Shown: piece by piece, positions 1-7,953 of the stretch | Layout: every line of letters begins with the position of its first letter | How positions within the stretch are numbered: the stretch's first letter is position 1 | Assembly (NCBI GenBank): GCA_017305835.1 | Contig: JAFKJY010000088.1 | Location: 1-49,894 of the forward strand | Origin: Hyphomicrobiales bacterium | Lineage (GTDB): Bacteria; Pseudomonadota; Alphaproteobacteria; Rhizobiales; Rhizobiaceae | DNA length: 49,894 bases | Direction of reading: 5' to 3' | Translations under genes and position numbers: made by a program | Notes under the pieces: generated by a model | Database searches by the model: none | What the model saw: the letters and a program-made list of their open reading frames with translations, nothing else | What the model was told of the DNA's origin: nothing

Positions 1-18
1 GACCCGGAGAGCCGGGTC
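1..18 (-). terminator. Possible terminator hairpin at the left edge
   Basis: A perfect 7-bp inverted repeat (GACCCGG, loop AGAG, CCGGGTC) lies 19 nt downstream of the stop codon of the minus-strand binding-protein gene. Any U-tract would be beyond the window edge, so termination cannot be confirmed. Confidence 0.45.
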
Positions 19-37
19 GCCGCGAGACGAAGGAGCC

Positions 38-1288
38 TTACTCGGCGTTCTTCAGGAGATCGACGAACTGGGCCTGCGCCGCTGCCGGCGTCGTGGCCTT
101 GTTGTAGATCAGGTCCGAGAAGATGGCGTTCTGCGCGGTCGTGAAGGCCTCGTTGCGCCACTGGTTGGCGTCGGGCACGACGGAGCCCGGCTGCTTGAGC
201 ACGTCGATGGCCTTCTTCATGCAGTCGTTGGCCAGCGACAGGTCGACGTCGTCGCGGACCGGGGCCGAACCCTTGGCGGTGTTGAACAGCGCCTGGGTGC
301 GGGGATTGACCATCAGCGAGGCGAGCGAAAGCTGCGCGCGCTCGACGTCGGCATCCTTCTGCTTGAAGAACACGAAGATGTCGCCGCCGGTGCGGACATA
401 TTTCGCGTCGGGAACCAGCGGCCCGAGCAGGCAGGCATAGTCCACGCCCGGCTTCTGGCCGGCGACCTGGAACTCGCCCTGGGCCCAGTCGCCCATGACC
501 TGCAGCGCGGCGCTGCCCTTGATGACCAGAGCCGTGGTGTCGCTCCAGCTACGGTTGGGCGAGCCGTTGTCGGCATACTCGCCGAGCGACTTGAGCGTCT
601 GGAAGGCCTTGAGCACTTCCGGACCGCCGGCGAGCTCGAGGTTCTTGTCCTTCCAGATCTTCTCCACGACCTCGGCGCCGAGCTGGGCGAGGATGAGCTG
701 GTTGGCGAGCAGGCTGATCTGCCAGCCGCCGCCGTCACCGCCGACAGCGAAGGGGATGACCCCCGCGTCCTTCAGCTTGGGAAGGTCGGCGAGGTACTGG
801 TCCCAGCTCGTCGGAACCTCGAGGCCCGCCTTCTTGAAGGCCGCCACAGAGGCCCAGGCCCAGTTCTGCATGTGGATGTTGACCGGCACGCACCACCAGT
901 GCCCGTCGATCTTGCACGGGGCCTTGATCTGGTCGGGGCGGATGAACTTGTCCCAGCCCTCCTTCTCGGCCAGCGGCGTCAGATCGAGAAGCAGGCCGGC
1001 GGAGATCAGGTCCTCGTACTGGCGGCCGGGGTTGAACTGCGAGGCGTCCGGCGGATCGCCGCCCAGCGCCCGCTGCATGACCGTGGCACGGGCGGTCTCG
1101 CCAAGGGCGATGGCACCGTCCACCCAGCGGTCGCCGGTGGCGTCGAATTCCTTGGCAAACACCGACACGGCAGCCTGCTCGCCACCCGACGTCCACCAGT
1201 GGACGACTTCGAGGTCGGCGGCCAGCGCAGTGCCGGAAGAAAGTGCGACCGAGGCCGCAAAAGCGGCGGCCACAAGCTTACAGCGCAT
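38..1288 (-). CDS. Sugar ABC transporter substrate-binding protein
   Basis: Periplasmic binding protein of the extracellular solute-binding family 1 (carbohydrate uptake type), 416 aa. A signal peptide is visible (residues 1 to about 23, cleavage after ALA). The mature protein opens with EVVHWWTSGGE, typical of glucose/mannose or oligosaccharide binding proteins. I chose the ATG at 1288: the GGAGG at 1296-1300 is then 7 nt away. A GTG immediately upstream (1291) is in frame but too close to the Shine-Dalgarno. It is divergent from a LacI regulator and has an operator-like palindrome directly upstream, so it is probably repressed by that regulator. Its permease and ATPase genes are not in the window and may lie beyond the left edge. 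The substrate cannot be told from sequence. Confidence 0.88.
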   Translation of the reverse strand: MRCKLVAAAFAASVALSSGTALAADLEVVHWWTSGGEQAAVSVFAKEFDATGDRWVDGAIALGETARATVMQRALGGDPPDASQFNPGRQYEDLISAGLLLDLTPLAEKEGWDKFIRPDQIKAPCKIDGHWWCVPVNIHMQNWAWASVAAFKKAGLEVPTSWDQYLADLPKLKDAGVIPFAVGGDGGGWQISLLANQLILAQLGAEVVEKIWKDKNLELAGGPEVLKAFQTLKSLGEYADNGSPNRSWSDTTALVIKGSAALQVMGDWAQGEFQVAGQKPGVDYACLLGPLVPDAKYVRTGGDIFVFFKQKDADVERAQLSLASLMVNPRTQALFNTAKGSAPVRDDVDLSLANDCMKKAIDVLKQPGSVVPDANQWRNEAFTTAQNAIFSDLIYNKATTPAAAQAQFVDLLKNAE

Positions 1289-1306
1289 CACAGTTCCTCC
1301 CTGAAT

Positions 1307-1320
1307 CTGTAACGTTGCAG
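1307..1320. promoter_or_regulatory. LacI-type operator, site 1
   Basis: CTGTAACGTTGCAG matches the palindrome at 1599-1612 with one mismatch and is centred on AACGTT. It lies just upstream of the Shine-Dalgarno of the binding-protein gene, a position suited to repression. A further AACGTT core is at 1324-1329 and a GAATCGATTC palindrome at 1334-1343. Confidence 0.7.
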
Positions 1321-1463
1321 GGGAACGTTATGCGAATCGATTCAGTTCCGCAACCGCCCGACGCCCCGGCGAGGCATTTTTTTCGCGGTCCGAAAATAAA
1401 AGCGGGCGTGCTGGTTTTCTTTGCGGCGCGCAATTTTCTATGTGCATCGCAGCATAATTGGGC

Positions 1464-1481
1464 CGAAACGAATCCGTTTCG
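1464..1481. promoter_or_regulatory. Inverted repeat CGAAACG-N4-CGTTTCG
   Basis: A perfect 7-bp inverted repeat with a 4-nt spacer lies in the middle of the 392-nt gap between the divergent binding-protein and lacI-family genes. It could be an additional operator of a different type or a second mode of binding. It differs from the two CTGYAACGTTGCAG sites. Confidence 0.4.
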
Positions 1482-1598
1482 CCAGGAAAACGTGGACGTT
1501 GCGGCAGGCCCGGCAAGTTTGCTGCCGTGCCCTGCATCGACACAGACGCGCTGGCCAACCCCCTCGATTCATACTGCCCGACGGTTGAAAAAGTGGAA

Positions 1599-1612
1599 CT
1601 GCAACGTTGCAG
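1599..1612. promoter_or_regulatory. LacI-type operator, site 2 (perfect palindrome)
   Basis: CTGCAACGTTGCAG is a perfect 14-bp palindrome of the form LacI/GalR regulators bind (central CG flanked by symmetric half-sites). It lies about 70 nt upstream of the regulator start, so it may mediate autorepression and, together with site 1, looping across the intergenic region. Confidence 0.75.
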
Positions 1613-1680
1613 GTTCTTGTCATCATTGCCATCTGGCGTCATTGATCTCGGGGACGCGGGCGATGCGGAGACGGACGGGA

Positions 1681-2775
1681 ATGGCCGGAAAACGGGAAGG
1701 GGGCGCGCCGCCCCCGGCGGCTGCCGGCGACGCGCGGCCGACGCTGAAGACGATCGCCTTCATGACCGGGCTCGGCGTGACCACCGTGTCGCGCGCGCTC
1801 AAGGACGCGCCCGACATCGGCGAGGACACCAAGCGGCGCGTGCAGCTCATCGCGCGCCAGGTCGGCTACCGGCCCAACCGCGCCGGCGTGCGCCTGCGCA
1901 CCGGCAAGACCAACGTCATCTCGCTGGTGCTCAACACCGACGAGCAGCTCATGGGCTTCATCTCGGACATCATCTCGGGCGTCACCGAGATGCTGGCGCC
2001 GACGCCCTACCATCTCGTGCTGACGCCCTATTCGAGCCGCAGCGACCCCATGGACCCGGTCCGCTACGTGGTCGAGACGCGCTCGGCCGACGGCATCATC
2101 ATCTCGCAGACACGGCCCGAGGACGCCCGCGTGCGCTACATGAGCGAGCACGGCTTCCCCTTCGCCACGCATGGCCGCACCGAGACCGGCATCGAGCATC
2201 CCTGGCACGATTTCGACAATGTCGTGTTCGCGCGGCTGGCGGTCGAGCGGCTGATCGCGCGCGGCCGGCGGCGGCTGGCGCTGCTGGCGCCCTCGCCGGC
2301 GCTCACCTACCACCGCCACATGACCGCCGGCTTCGCCGAGGGCGTGGTCGAGGGCGGCGTCACCGACATCCCCTTCGCCACCGCCTGGGTGGACCAGCCG
2401 ATCGAGGAGATCCGCCGGCAGGCGGCGCGGCTGCTGGCGCGGCAGACGCCGCCCGACGGCATCGTCTGCGGCAGCGGCTCGGCGGCGATCGCGCTGGTCA
2501 ACGCCATCGAAGAAAGCGGGCTGCGGCTCGGTCGCGACGTCGACGTGGTCACCAAGCAGTCGACGCAGCTCGTGCGCATGTTCCGACGCGAGCTGCTGGT
2601 GGTCGACGAGGATTTCCGGCTGGCCGGCCGGGAGCTGGCGCGCGCCGTGCTCGCCCGCATCGACGGGCAGGCGGCCGAGGCGCTGCAGACGCTGGCGGTG
2701 CCGACGGCCGTGGTCGGCGGCGAGGACGAAGGTGCGGTCGCGCCGACGCAGGCCCGGGCGGCGCTGTCAAGCTGA
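1681..2775 (+). CDS. LacI family transcriptional regulator
   Basis: LacI/GalR repressor of 364 aa. The N-terminal helix-turn-helix reads TLKTIAFMTGLGVTTVSRAL, followed by the hinge region (GYRPNRAGVRLRTGKTNVI) and a periplasmic-binding-protein-like effector domain to the C terminus. The open frame extends to 1243, but that stretch holds the operators and no regulator-like sequence. ATG 1681 is chosen because a purine-rich GGAGACGGACGGGA lies before it; ATG 1663, in frame, is the alternative. It is divergent from a sugar-type binding protein and most likely controls that transporter in response to a sugar. The 3' end converges on gnd with 15 nt between stop codons. Confidence 0.88.
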   Translation: MAGKREGGAPPPAAAGDARPTLKTIAFMTGLGVTTVSRALKDAPDIGEDTKRRVQLIARQVGYRPNRAGVRLRTGKTNVISLVLNTDEQLMGFISDIISGVTEMLAPTPYHLVLTPYSSRSDPMDPVRYVVETRSADGIIISQTRPEDARVRYMSEHGFPFATHGRTETGIEHPWHDFDNVVFARLAVERLIARGRRRLALLAPSPALTYHRHMTAGFAEGVVEGGVTDIPFATAWVDQPIEEIRRQAARLLARQTPPDGIVCGSGSAAIALVNAIEESGLRLGRDVDVVTKQSTQLVRMFRRELLVVDEDFRLAGRELARAVLARIDGQAAEALQTLAVPTAVVGGEDEGAVAPTQARAALSS

Positions 2776-2790
2776 GCCGGACGCCGGCTC
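2774..2790. terminator. Short hairpin between convergent genes
   Basis: GAGCCGG-ACG-CCGGCTC, a 7-bp stem overlapping the lacI-family stop codon and abutting the gnd stop codon. It may act as a bidirectional terminator, but there is no clear U-tract in either direction. Confidence 0.4.
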
Positions 2791-4203
2791 TTACGCCCAG
2801 GGCCCGTGCTGGGGGCCGCTCCTGTCGATGCGCTCGAAGCCGTGCGCGCCGAAGAAGTCGCGCTGGCCCTGGATCAGGTTGGCGGTGCCGCGCGCCTGGC
2901 GGTAGCCGTCGAAATAGGCGAGCGCGGAGGAGAGGGCCGGCACCGGCAGGCCCCACAGCGCGGCGCGGCCGACGCTGATGCGCAGCGCAGGATGCGCCTG
3001 GTTCATCATCTCGACGAAGGCCGGCGCCACCATCAGGTTGGCGATCTCGCCGCCCGCCTCGAAGGCGGCGGCGATCGAGCCGAGGAACTGCGAGCGGATG
3101 ATGCAGCCGGCGCGCCAGATGCGCGCGATCGTCGCCATCGGCAGGTTCCATCCGTGCTCGACGGACGCCGCCTGCATGACGGCGAAGCCCTGCGCGTAGG
3201 CCGCGATCTTGCCGGCGAGCAGCGCCAGCTCCAGCTCGGCGACGATGTCTGCGGCGGCCGTCGCGACCGCTTGCGGCGCCGGCGGCGCATAGATCCTCGC
3301 CGCCGCCTCGCGCTCTTCCTTCATGGCCGACAGGCTGCGGGCGGCCACAGCCGCCTCGATCGCGGTCGCCGGGACGCCGAGCATCTGCGCCTCGATCGCC
3401 GACCAGCGACCGGTGCCCTTCTGGCCGGCCTTGTCGAGGATCAGGTCGACCACCGGCGTGCCGGTCTGCGGGTCGTCGGTGGCGAGCACCCTGGCGGTGA
3501 TCTCGATCAGGTAGGAGTTGAGGCGGCCGCGGTTCCAGCCCTCGAACACCTTGCCGATCTCGTGGGCGCCCATGCCGAGCCCGTCGCGCATGATGCCGTA
3601 GGTCTCGGCGATCATCTGCATGTCGGCATATTCGATGCCGTTGTGGATGGTCTTGACGAAATGGCCGGCGCCGTCCGGCCCGAGCCAGGCCGCGCAGGGC
3701 TCGCCCTCGTATTTCGCGGCGATGTCGAGGATCACCTTCTCGATGCGGTGCCAGGAGGCCGGGTCGCCGCCGACCATGATCGACGGGCCGTGGCGCGCGC
3801 CCTCCTCGCCGCCGGACACGCCCATGCCGACGAAGGCGTAGTCGGCGCCCTCGGCCTCGCGCGTGCGCCGCTGCGTGTCGTGGAAATTGGCATTGCCGGC
3901 GTCGATCAGGATGTCGCCCTTGCCGGCGAGCGGGCCGAGCACGGCGAGCTGCTCGTCGACCGGCCGGCCGGCCGGCACCATCAGGATCACCGGCCGCGGC
4001 GGCTCGATCGCCGCCATCAGCTCCTCGAGCGTGGCGCAGGGCACGATGCGGTCGGCGAGCGGCCCGGCCTGCGCCACGAACTCGCTCGTGCGGGCGCCGG
4101 TGCGGTTCCATACCGCTATGCGGTGGCCCTTCTCGGCGATGTTGAGGGCGAGGTTCGAGCCCATCGTGCCCAAACCGACAAGACCGATCTCCGCCTTTTC
4201 CAT
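2791..4203 (-). CDS. gnd: 6-phosphogluconate dehydrogenase, decarboxylating
   Basis: Converts 6-phosphogluconate to ribulose 5-phosphate and CO2 with NADP reduction (oxidative pentose phosphate pathway, cytosol). 470 aa, the usual length of the long form. The Rossmann motif GLVGLGTMG is at residues 7-15. The family signatures ILIDAGNANFHDT and GVSGGEEGARHGPSIMVGG are present, as is the catalytic-Lys region GAGHFVKTIHNGIEYADMQ. ATG start, with a GAGG-type ribosome site a few bases upstream. It is co-oriented with the sox genes but separated from them by 74 nt containing a hairpin, so it may be transcribed independently. No zwf or edd is nearby. Confidence 0.96.
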   Translation of the reverse strand: MEKAEIGLVGLGTMGSNLALNIAEKGHRIAVWNRTGARTSEFVAQAGPLADRIVPCATLEELMAAIEPPRPVILMVPAGRPVDEQLAVLGPLAGKGDILIDAGNANFHDTQRRTREAEGADYAFVGMGVSGGEEGARHGPSIMVGGDPASWHRIEKVILDIAAKYEGEPCAAWLGPDGAGHFVKTIHNGIEYADMQMIAETYGIMRDGLGMGAHEIGKVFEGWNRGRLNSYLIEITARVLATDDPQTGTPVVDLILDKAGQKGTGRWSAIEAQMLGVPATAIEAAVAARSLSAMKEEREAAARIYAPPAPQAVATAAADIVAELELALLAGKIAAYAQGFAVMQAASVEHGWNLPMATIARIWRAGCIIRSQFLGSIAAAFEAGGEIANLMVAPAFVEMMNQAHPALRISVGRAALWGLPVPALSSALAYFDGYRQARGTANLIQGQRDFFGAHGFERIDRSGPQHGPWA

Positions 4204-4221
4204 GGATGCGCCTCGTTATTG

Positions 4222-4254
4222 GGCCGGGCCGGATGATGGACAGGAGGCCCGGCC
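4222..4254 (-). terminator. Hairpin between soxG and gnd
   Basis: Perfect 9-bp inverted repeat (GGCCGGGCC at 4222-4230, GGCCCGGCC at 4246-4254) with a 15-nt loop, just after the soxG stop and before gnd. No U-tract follows on the minus strand, so it may terminate only weakly or mark a processing point between the transcripts. Confidence 0.4.
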
Positions 4255-4277
4255 GCGTCAACCGCGGGCCGTCGCGC

Positions 4278-4835
4278 TCAACCCTCGACGGTCTCCAGCC
4301 AGCGCCACAGATAAGGCGCGAAGCCGCGTTCGACATGGATCCGCGCCGTTTCCGGCGCGGTCCGGTAGAGCAGGCAGGTGACGCCTGCGAACAGCAGCGC
4401 GGCCGACGGGCTGCCGGCTTCCAGATCGGCGGAAGTGGCCTGCGCGCAGACGGCGCGGGCGCTCTCGCCGGCAAGCTCGATCACGGCCCATGCGTCGTCG
4501 GCGGCGGAAGTCGCCCAGCCGCTGGGCGACCAGCCGGCCGGAGCGGACAGCGGCCGCGCCGTCACCAGCAGGGCGCGGTCGCGCGCGATCCGGACCAGCG
4601 CGTCGCCCTCGGCGACCTGCCAGAGGCCGGCTTCCGACGCGTTCGGCGCCAGGGCTGCCCGCGCGGCGTCGAGATCGCCGCTCAGCAGCGTCTGGCCGAG
4701 GCCGTGCAGCGGCCGCGCCGACCAGGACGAGCGGACGATCGCAGCGGAGCGCCAGTCGGGCGTCGGAGTCCATTTGGTCGCGGCGTCGTGGCCGCGCTTC
4801 AGGTCCCAGCCGGTCCGCACCGTCTTCTCAGCCAT
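4278..4835 (-). CDS. soxG: Sarcosine oxidase gamma subunit
   Basis: Smallest of the larger subunits of heterotetrameric sarcosine oxidase; it shares the GcvT-like folate-handling fold in reduced form. 185 aa, near the usual length for the family. The frame starts MAEKTVRTGWDLKRGHDAAT and ends ...LETVEG. The ATG at 4835 lies inside the end of soxA, overlapping it by 8 nt (ATGGCTGA), which indicates translational coupling. It is the last gene of a soxBDAG operon. Identification rests mainly on position and on weak resemblance, since SoxG sequences diverge widely. Confidence 0.85.
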   Translation of the reverse strand: MAEKTVRTGWDLKRGHDAATKWTPTPDWRSAAIVRSSWSARPLHGLGQTLLSGDLDAARAALAPNASEAGLWQVAEGDALVRIARDRALLVTARPLSAPAGWSPSGWATSAADDAWAVIELAGESARAVCAQATSADLEAGSPSAALLFAGVTCLLYRTAPETARIHVERGFAPYLWRWLETVEG

Positions 4836-7677
4836 TGAGCCGCTCCCCGCCGGGATCGAAGGCGCAGGCCGGCGCGACCATGGCGCGCATGGTCTTGCCG
4901 AGATGCACGAGCTCGATCTCCTCGCCCATGCGCGACAGGCCGTTGACGACAAGCGCCAGCCCGATCGGCCGGCCGAGCGTCGGGCTCGCATAGCTGGAAG
5001 TGACGAAGCCGATCGAGCGCCTGCGGCCGGCCACCGTCTCGACCGCATGCGCGCCGGTCGGCAGCGGCACGTCGCCGTCGACGGCGAGCCCCACCGCCTG
5101 CTGGCGGTCCGGCCGCAGCGCGTTCTCGGTGAACAGCGAGCGCTTGCCGACATATTCGCCCTGCCGCCTGTCGCGCGGGCCGGTGATGCCGAGGTCGTGC
5201 GGCATGGTGGTGCCGTCGGTGTCCTTGCCGGCGATGATGTAGCCCTTCTCGGCGCGCAGCAGCAGCAGCGCCTCCGAACCGAGCAGGCCGCCACCGACCG
5301 CGCGCGCGGCCTCCGTCATCGCCCGGTTGAGTGCGGCCGCCTTCGACGACGGCACCGAGACCTCGTAGGAGCGGTCGCCGGTGAAGGAGACGCGCGCCAC
5401 CCGCGCGGGCGCGCCGTCGAACGCCGTGTCGGCAAAGGCCATGTGCGGCAGCGCCTCGTCGGACAGCGATAGGCCCAGCCCGAGCATGGCGACGAGGTCG
5501 CGGGCGCGCGGCCCGCTCGTCGTCAGCGTCGCCCATTGCGGCGTCGAGTTGTGGACGAAGACGCGGGTGGGGTCGAAGCGGTCCTGCCGCCATTCCTCAA
5601 GCCGCGCGACGACGCCCGGCACGTGACCGGACGAGCAGGAGACGACGTAGTGCTCGTCCGAGACCTTGGAGACGACGCCGTCGTCGTAGATGACGCCGCC
5701 CTCGGTCAGCATGAAGCCGTAGCGGATGCGGCCGGGCTTCAGCGTCGAGATCGTCTGGTAGGAATTGTAGTCGACCAGCGCGCCGGCGTCGGGCCCGATC
5801 ACCTCGATCTTGCCGAGCGGCGAGCCGTCGAGGATGCCGACCGTCTCGCGCGCCGTGCGCGCCTCGCGCGCGATCTCGTCCTCGGCGCGGCCCGCGCCGT
5901 ACCAGCCCGGCCGCAGCCAGCCGCCATATTCGCGAAAGACAGCGCCGGTCGCACGGTGCTCGGCCTCCAGCACCAGCCGGCGGACGGGGCTGAAGAACTC
6001 GCCGCGGCGGCGGCCGGCGAGAACGGGCAGCGGCACCGGCACGAAGGGCGGCCGGTAGGTGGTGGTGCCCGTACCGGGGATGGTGCGGCCGGTGATCGCG
6101 GCCATGGCGGCGAGGCCGTTCATGTTCGACGTCTTGCCCTGGTCGGTCGCCATGCCGAGCGTGGTGTAGCGCTTCAGGTGCTCGACCGAGCGGAAGTTCT
6201 CGCGCGCGGCGAGCTCGACATCCTTCACGGTGACGTCGTTCTGGAAGTCGATCCACTGGCGCGCCTTGCCGGCGCGGCCCGGCCAGGCCGGCTCGATCGC
6301 GTAGGAATCGTCGGCGGTGACGGAGCGGGCGGCCACGCCCCGGCCGCCGCCGGCGGCATGGCCGTCGGCCAGCACGCCCGAGAGCGAGAAGCGGCCGTTT
6401 GCGGCGCCCGCCACGACGAGGCCCGGCAGCCGCTCGGCCGGCACGAAGGCGGCGAGGCTCTCCTCGTAGCGCAGCTTGCCCTTCGCCTGGGCGTGGAGAT
6501 GGACGGTCGGCGTGAAGCCGCCGGAGACGAGCAGACAGTCGGCCTCGACGCGGCGGCCGCCGACGCGCACGGCCTCGACGCCGTCCTCGCCCTCCACCGC
6601 CGTGACGCGGGCGCCGGGCAGCACCGACAGGCCTTCTGCAGTCTGCGGGGCAGCCGAGGCGCGCATGTCGGCGATCGCGACCCTGGCGCCGGCCGTCGCC
6701 AGCGCGCGGGCGACCGCATAGGCCTTGTCGTTGTTGGTCGCCACGACGATGCGCTCGCCGACGAGCAGGTCGTGGCGGCGCAGATAGAAAAGCGCGGCCT
6801 CCGCCGACATCACCCCCGGCCGGTCGTTGTCGGGGAAGACCAGCGGCCGCTCGATGGCGCCGGCGGCCACGACAATGCGGCCGGCGCGGATCTGCCACAG
6901 CGCGTCGGGCCGGCCGAAGCGCCGCTGCCAGACGCCGACGAGGTTGTGGTCGTAGACGCCGAAGGCGGTGGCCGAGGCGAGCACGCGGTGGCCGGCGGCG
7001 CGCAGCGCCTCGACGCAGGAGGCGGCCCAGATGCGGCCGGGCCGGCCGTCGATCTCGGCATGGCGGTGGAGCAGCGCGCCGCCGAGCCGCTCCTGGTCGT
7101 CGACGAGGATGACGCTGCCGCCGGAGGCCGCCGCCGCGCGCGCGGCGGACAGGCCGGCGGGGCCGGCGCCGACGACCAGCACGTCGCACCTGGCATGGAC
7201 GATCGGGCAGTCGGCAGGTGGATGCGTCGCCGGGTCGAGCCGGCCGAGGCCGGCCATGGCGCGGATGCGCGGCTCGAAGCGGTGCCAGTCCGGCCAGATG
7301 AAGGTCTTGTAGTAAAAGCCGGCGGGGATGAACTTGGCGAAGCGGTCGAGCACGCGGCCACGATCGGCCGCCGCGCTCGGGCGGGCGTTGACGGCGCGCA
7401 GCGCCATGCCCTCGACCAGCGGCTCGGTGGTGGCGCGCAGGTTGGGCGTGGTTCGGCCGTCGAGGCTCACGTCGACCAGCGCGTTGGGCTCCTCGGCACC
7501 GGCGCCCCAGACGCCGCGCGGCCGGTGGTACTTGAAGCTGCGGCCGACGACGCGGACGCCGGCCGCCAGCAGGGCGGAGGCGATGGTGTCGCCCGGCCGG
7601 CCCTCGAACGGCTTGCCGTCGAAGGTGAAGGGAACCGCCGGGCCGTCGGGGGCGGTGGAGAGGCGGCGGGCGGTCAT
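4828..7677 (-). CDS. soxA: Sarcosine oxidase alpha subunit
   Basis: Large subunit of heterotetrameric sarcosine oxidase, which demethylates sarcosine to glycine, passing the methylene group to tetrahydrofolate and making hydrogen peroxide. 949 aa, slightly short for the family (about 960-1000). Order of domains: N-terminal ferredoxin-like fold (residues 15-95, FEGRPGDTIASALLAAG then SFKYHRPRG), NAD/FAD-binding Rossmann motif VVGAGPAGLSAA at 168-179, a pyridine-nucleotide oxidoreductase body, and a GcvT-like folate-binding half from about 570 onward. It overlaps soxD by 4 nt (ATGA) and soxG by 8 nt. A long antisense open frame over this gene is a codon-bias artefact. Confidence 0.93.
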   Translation of the reverse strand: MTARRLSTAPDGPAVPFTFDGKPFEGRPGDTIASALLAAGVRVVGRSFKYHRPRGVWGAGAEEPNALVDVSLDGRTTPNLRATTEPLVEGMALRAVNARPSAAADRGRVLDRFAKFIPAGFYYKTFIWPDWHRFEPRIRAMAGLGRLDPATHPPADCPIVHARCDVLVVGAGPAGLSAARAAAASGGSVILVDDQERLGGALLHRHAEIDGRPGRIWAASCVEALRAAGHRVLASATAFGVYDHNLVGVWQRRFGRPDALWQIRAGRIVVAAGAIERPLVFPDNDRPGVMSAEAALFYLRRHDLLVGERIVVATNNDKAYAVARALATAGARVAIADMRASAAPQTAEGLSVLPGARVTAVEGEDGVEAVRVGGRRVEADCLLVSGGFTPTVHLHAQAKGKLRYEESLAAFVPAERLPGLVVAGAANGRFSLSGVLADGHAAGGGRGVAARSVTADDSYAIEPAWPGRAGKARQWIDFQNDVTVKDVELAARENFRSVEHLKRYTTLGMATDQGKTSNMNGLAAMAAITGRTIPGTGTTTYRPPFVPVPLPVLAGRRRGEFFSPVRRLVLEAEHRATGAVFREYGGWLRPGWYGAGRAEDEIAREARTARETVGILDGSPLGKIEVIGPDAGALVDYNSYQTISTLKPGRIRYGFMLTEGGVIYDDGVVSKVSDEHYVVSCSSGHVPGVVARLEEWRQDRFDPTRVFVHNSTPQWATLTTSGPRARDLVAMLGLGLSLSDEALPHMAFADTAFDGAPARVARVSFTGDRSYEVSVPSSKAAALNRAMTEAARAVGGGLLGSEALLLLRAEKGYIIAGKDTDGTTMPHDLGITGPRDRRQGEYVGKRSLFTENALRPDRQQAVGLAVDGDVPLPTGAHAVETVAGRRRSIGFVTSSYASPTLGRPIGLALVVNGLSRMGEEIELVHLGKTMRAMVAPACAFDPGGERLNG

Positions 7678-7940
7678 GGGCGCTGCCCCCGCAACGCCTT
7701 CGACCCCGCCACCTCGTGGGTCAGCGTGTCGCGCTCCATCAGGAAGAACTCACCGCAGGTGACGTGCTGCCAGATCTCGCGCGACGGGCCCCCCGGATTG
7801 GATTTCGCGTAGAGATAGCCCGACCACGCCTCCGGGCTCACCTCGCCGGCCGGCTCGGGCCGGGTCTTGCCGGCCTCGGCGGCGAAGTGGAACTCCGTCT
7901 CGTCGCGCGGGCCGCAGAAGGGGCAGGAAAAGAGCTGCAT
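7674..7940 (-). CDS. soxD: Sarcosine oxidase delta subunit
   Basis: Small zinc-binding subunit of heterotetrameric sarcosine oxidase, 88 aa. It has the family's N-terminal MQLFSCPFCGPRDETEFHF, in which the CPFCG pair supplies two zinc ligands, and a later HVTCGEFF segment supplies further His/Cys ligands. The Shine-Dalgarno TAGGAGG is well placed before the ATG. It sits 13 nt after soxB and overlaps soxA by 4 nt, the standard B-D-A-G arrangement. Confidence 0.95.
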   Translation of the reverse strand: MQLFSCPFCGPRDETEFHFAAEAGKTRPEPAGEVSPEAWSGYLYAKSNPGGPSREIWQHVTCGEFFLMERDTLTHEVAGSKALRGQRP

Positions 7941-7953
7941 CCTCGCCGGCCTC

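Noticed and set aside
1243..1680. Extended N terminus of the LacI-type regulator
   Set aside because: The frame is open but this stretch holds the operators and the promoter region of the divergent gene. The predicted residues do not resemble any regulator N terminus, and the DNA is visibly richer in A and T.
5536..7812. 758-codon open frame on the plus strand opposite soxA
   Set aside because: It mirrors the third-position GC bias of soxA, has no recognisable domain or ribosome site, and the minus-strand gene is unmistakable. The same applies to the other long antisense frames in the window, such as those opposite gnd, ureC and the GMC gene.
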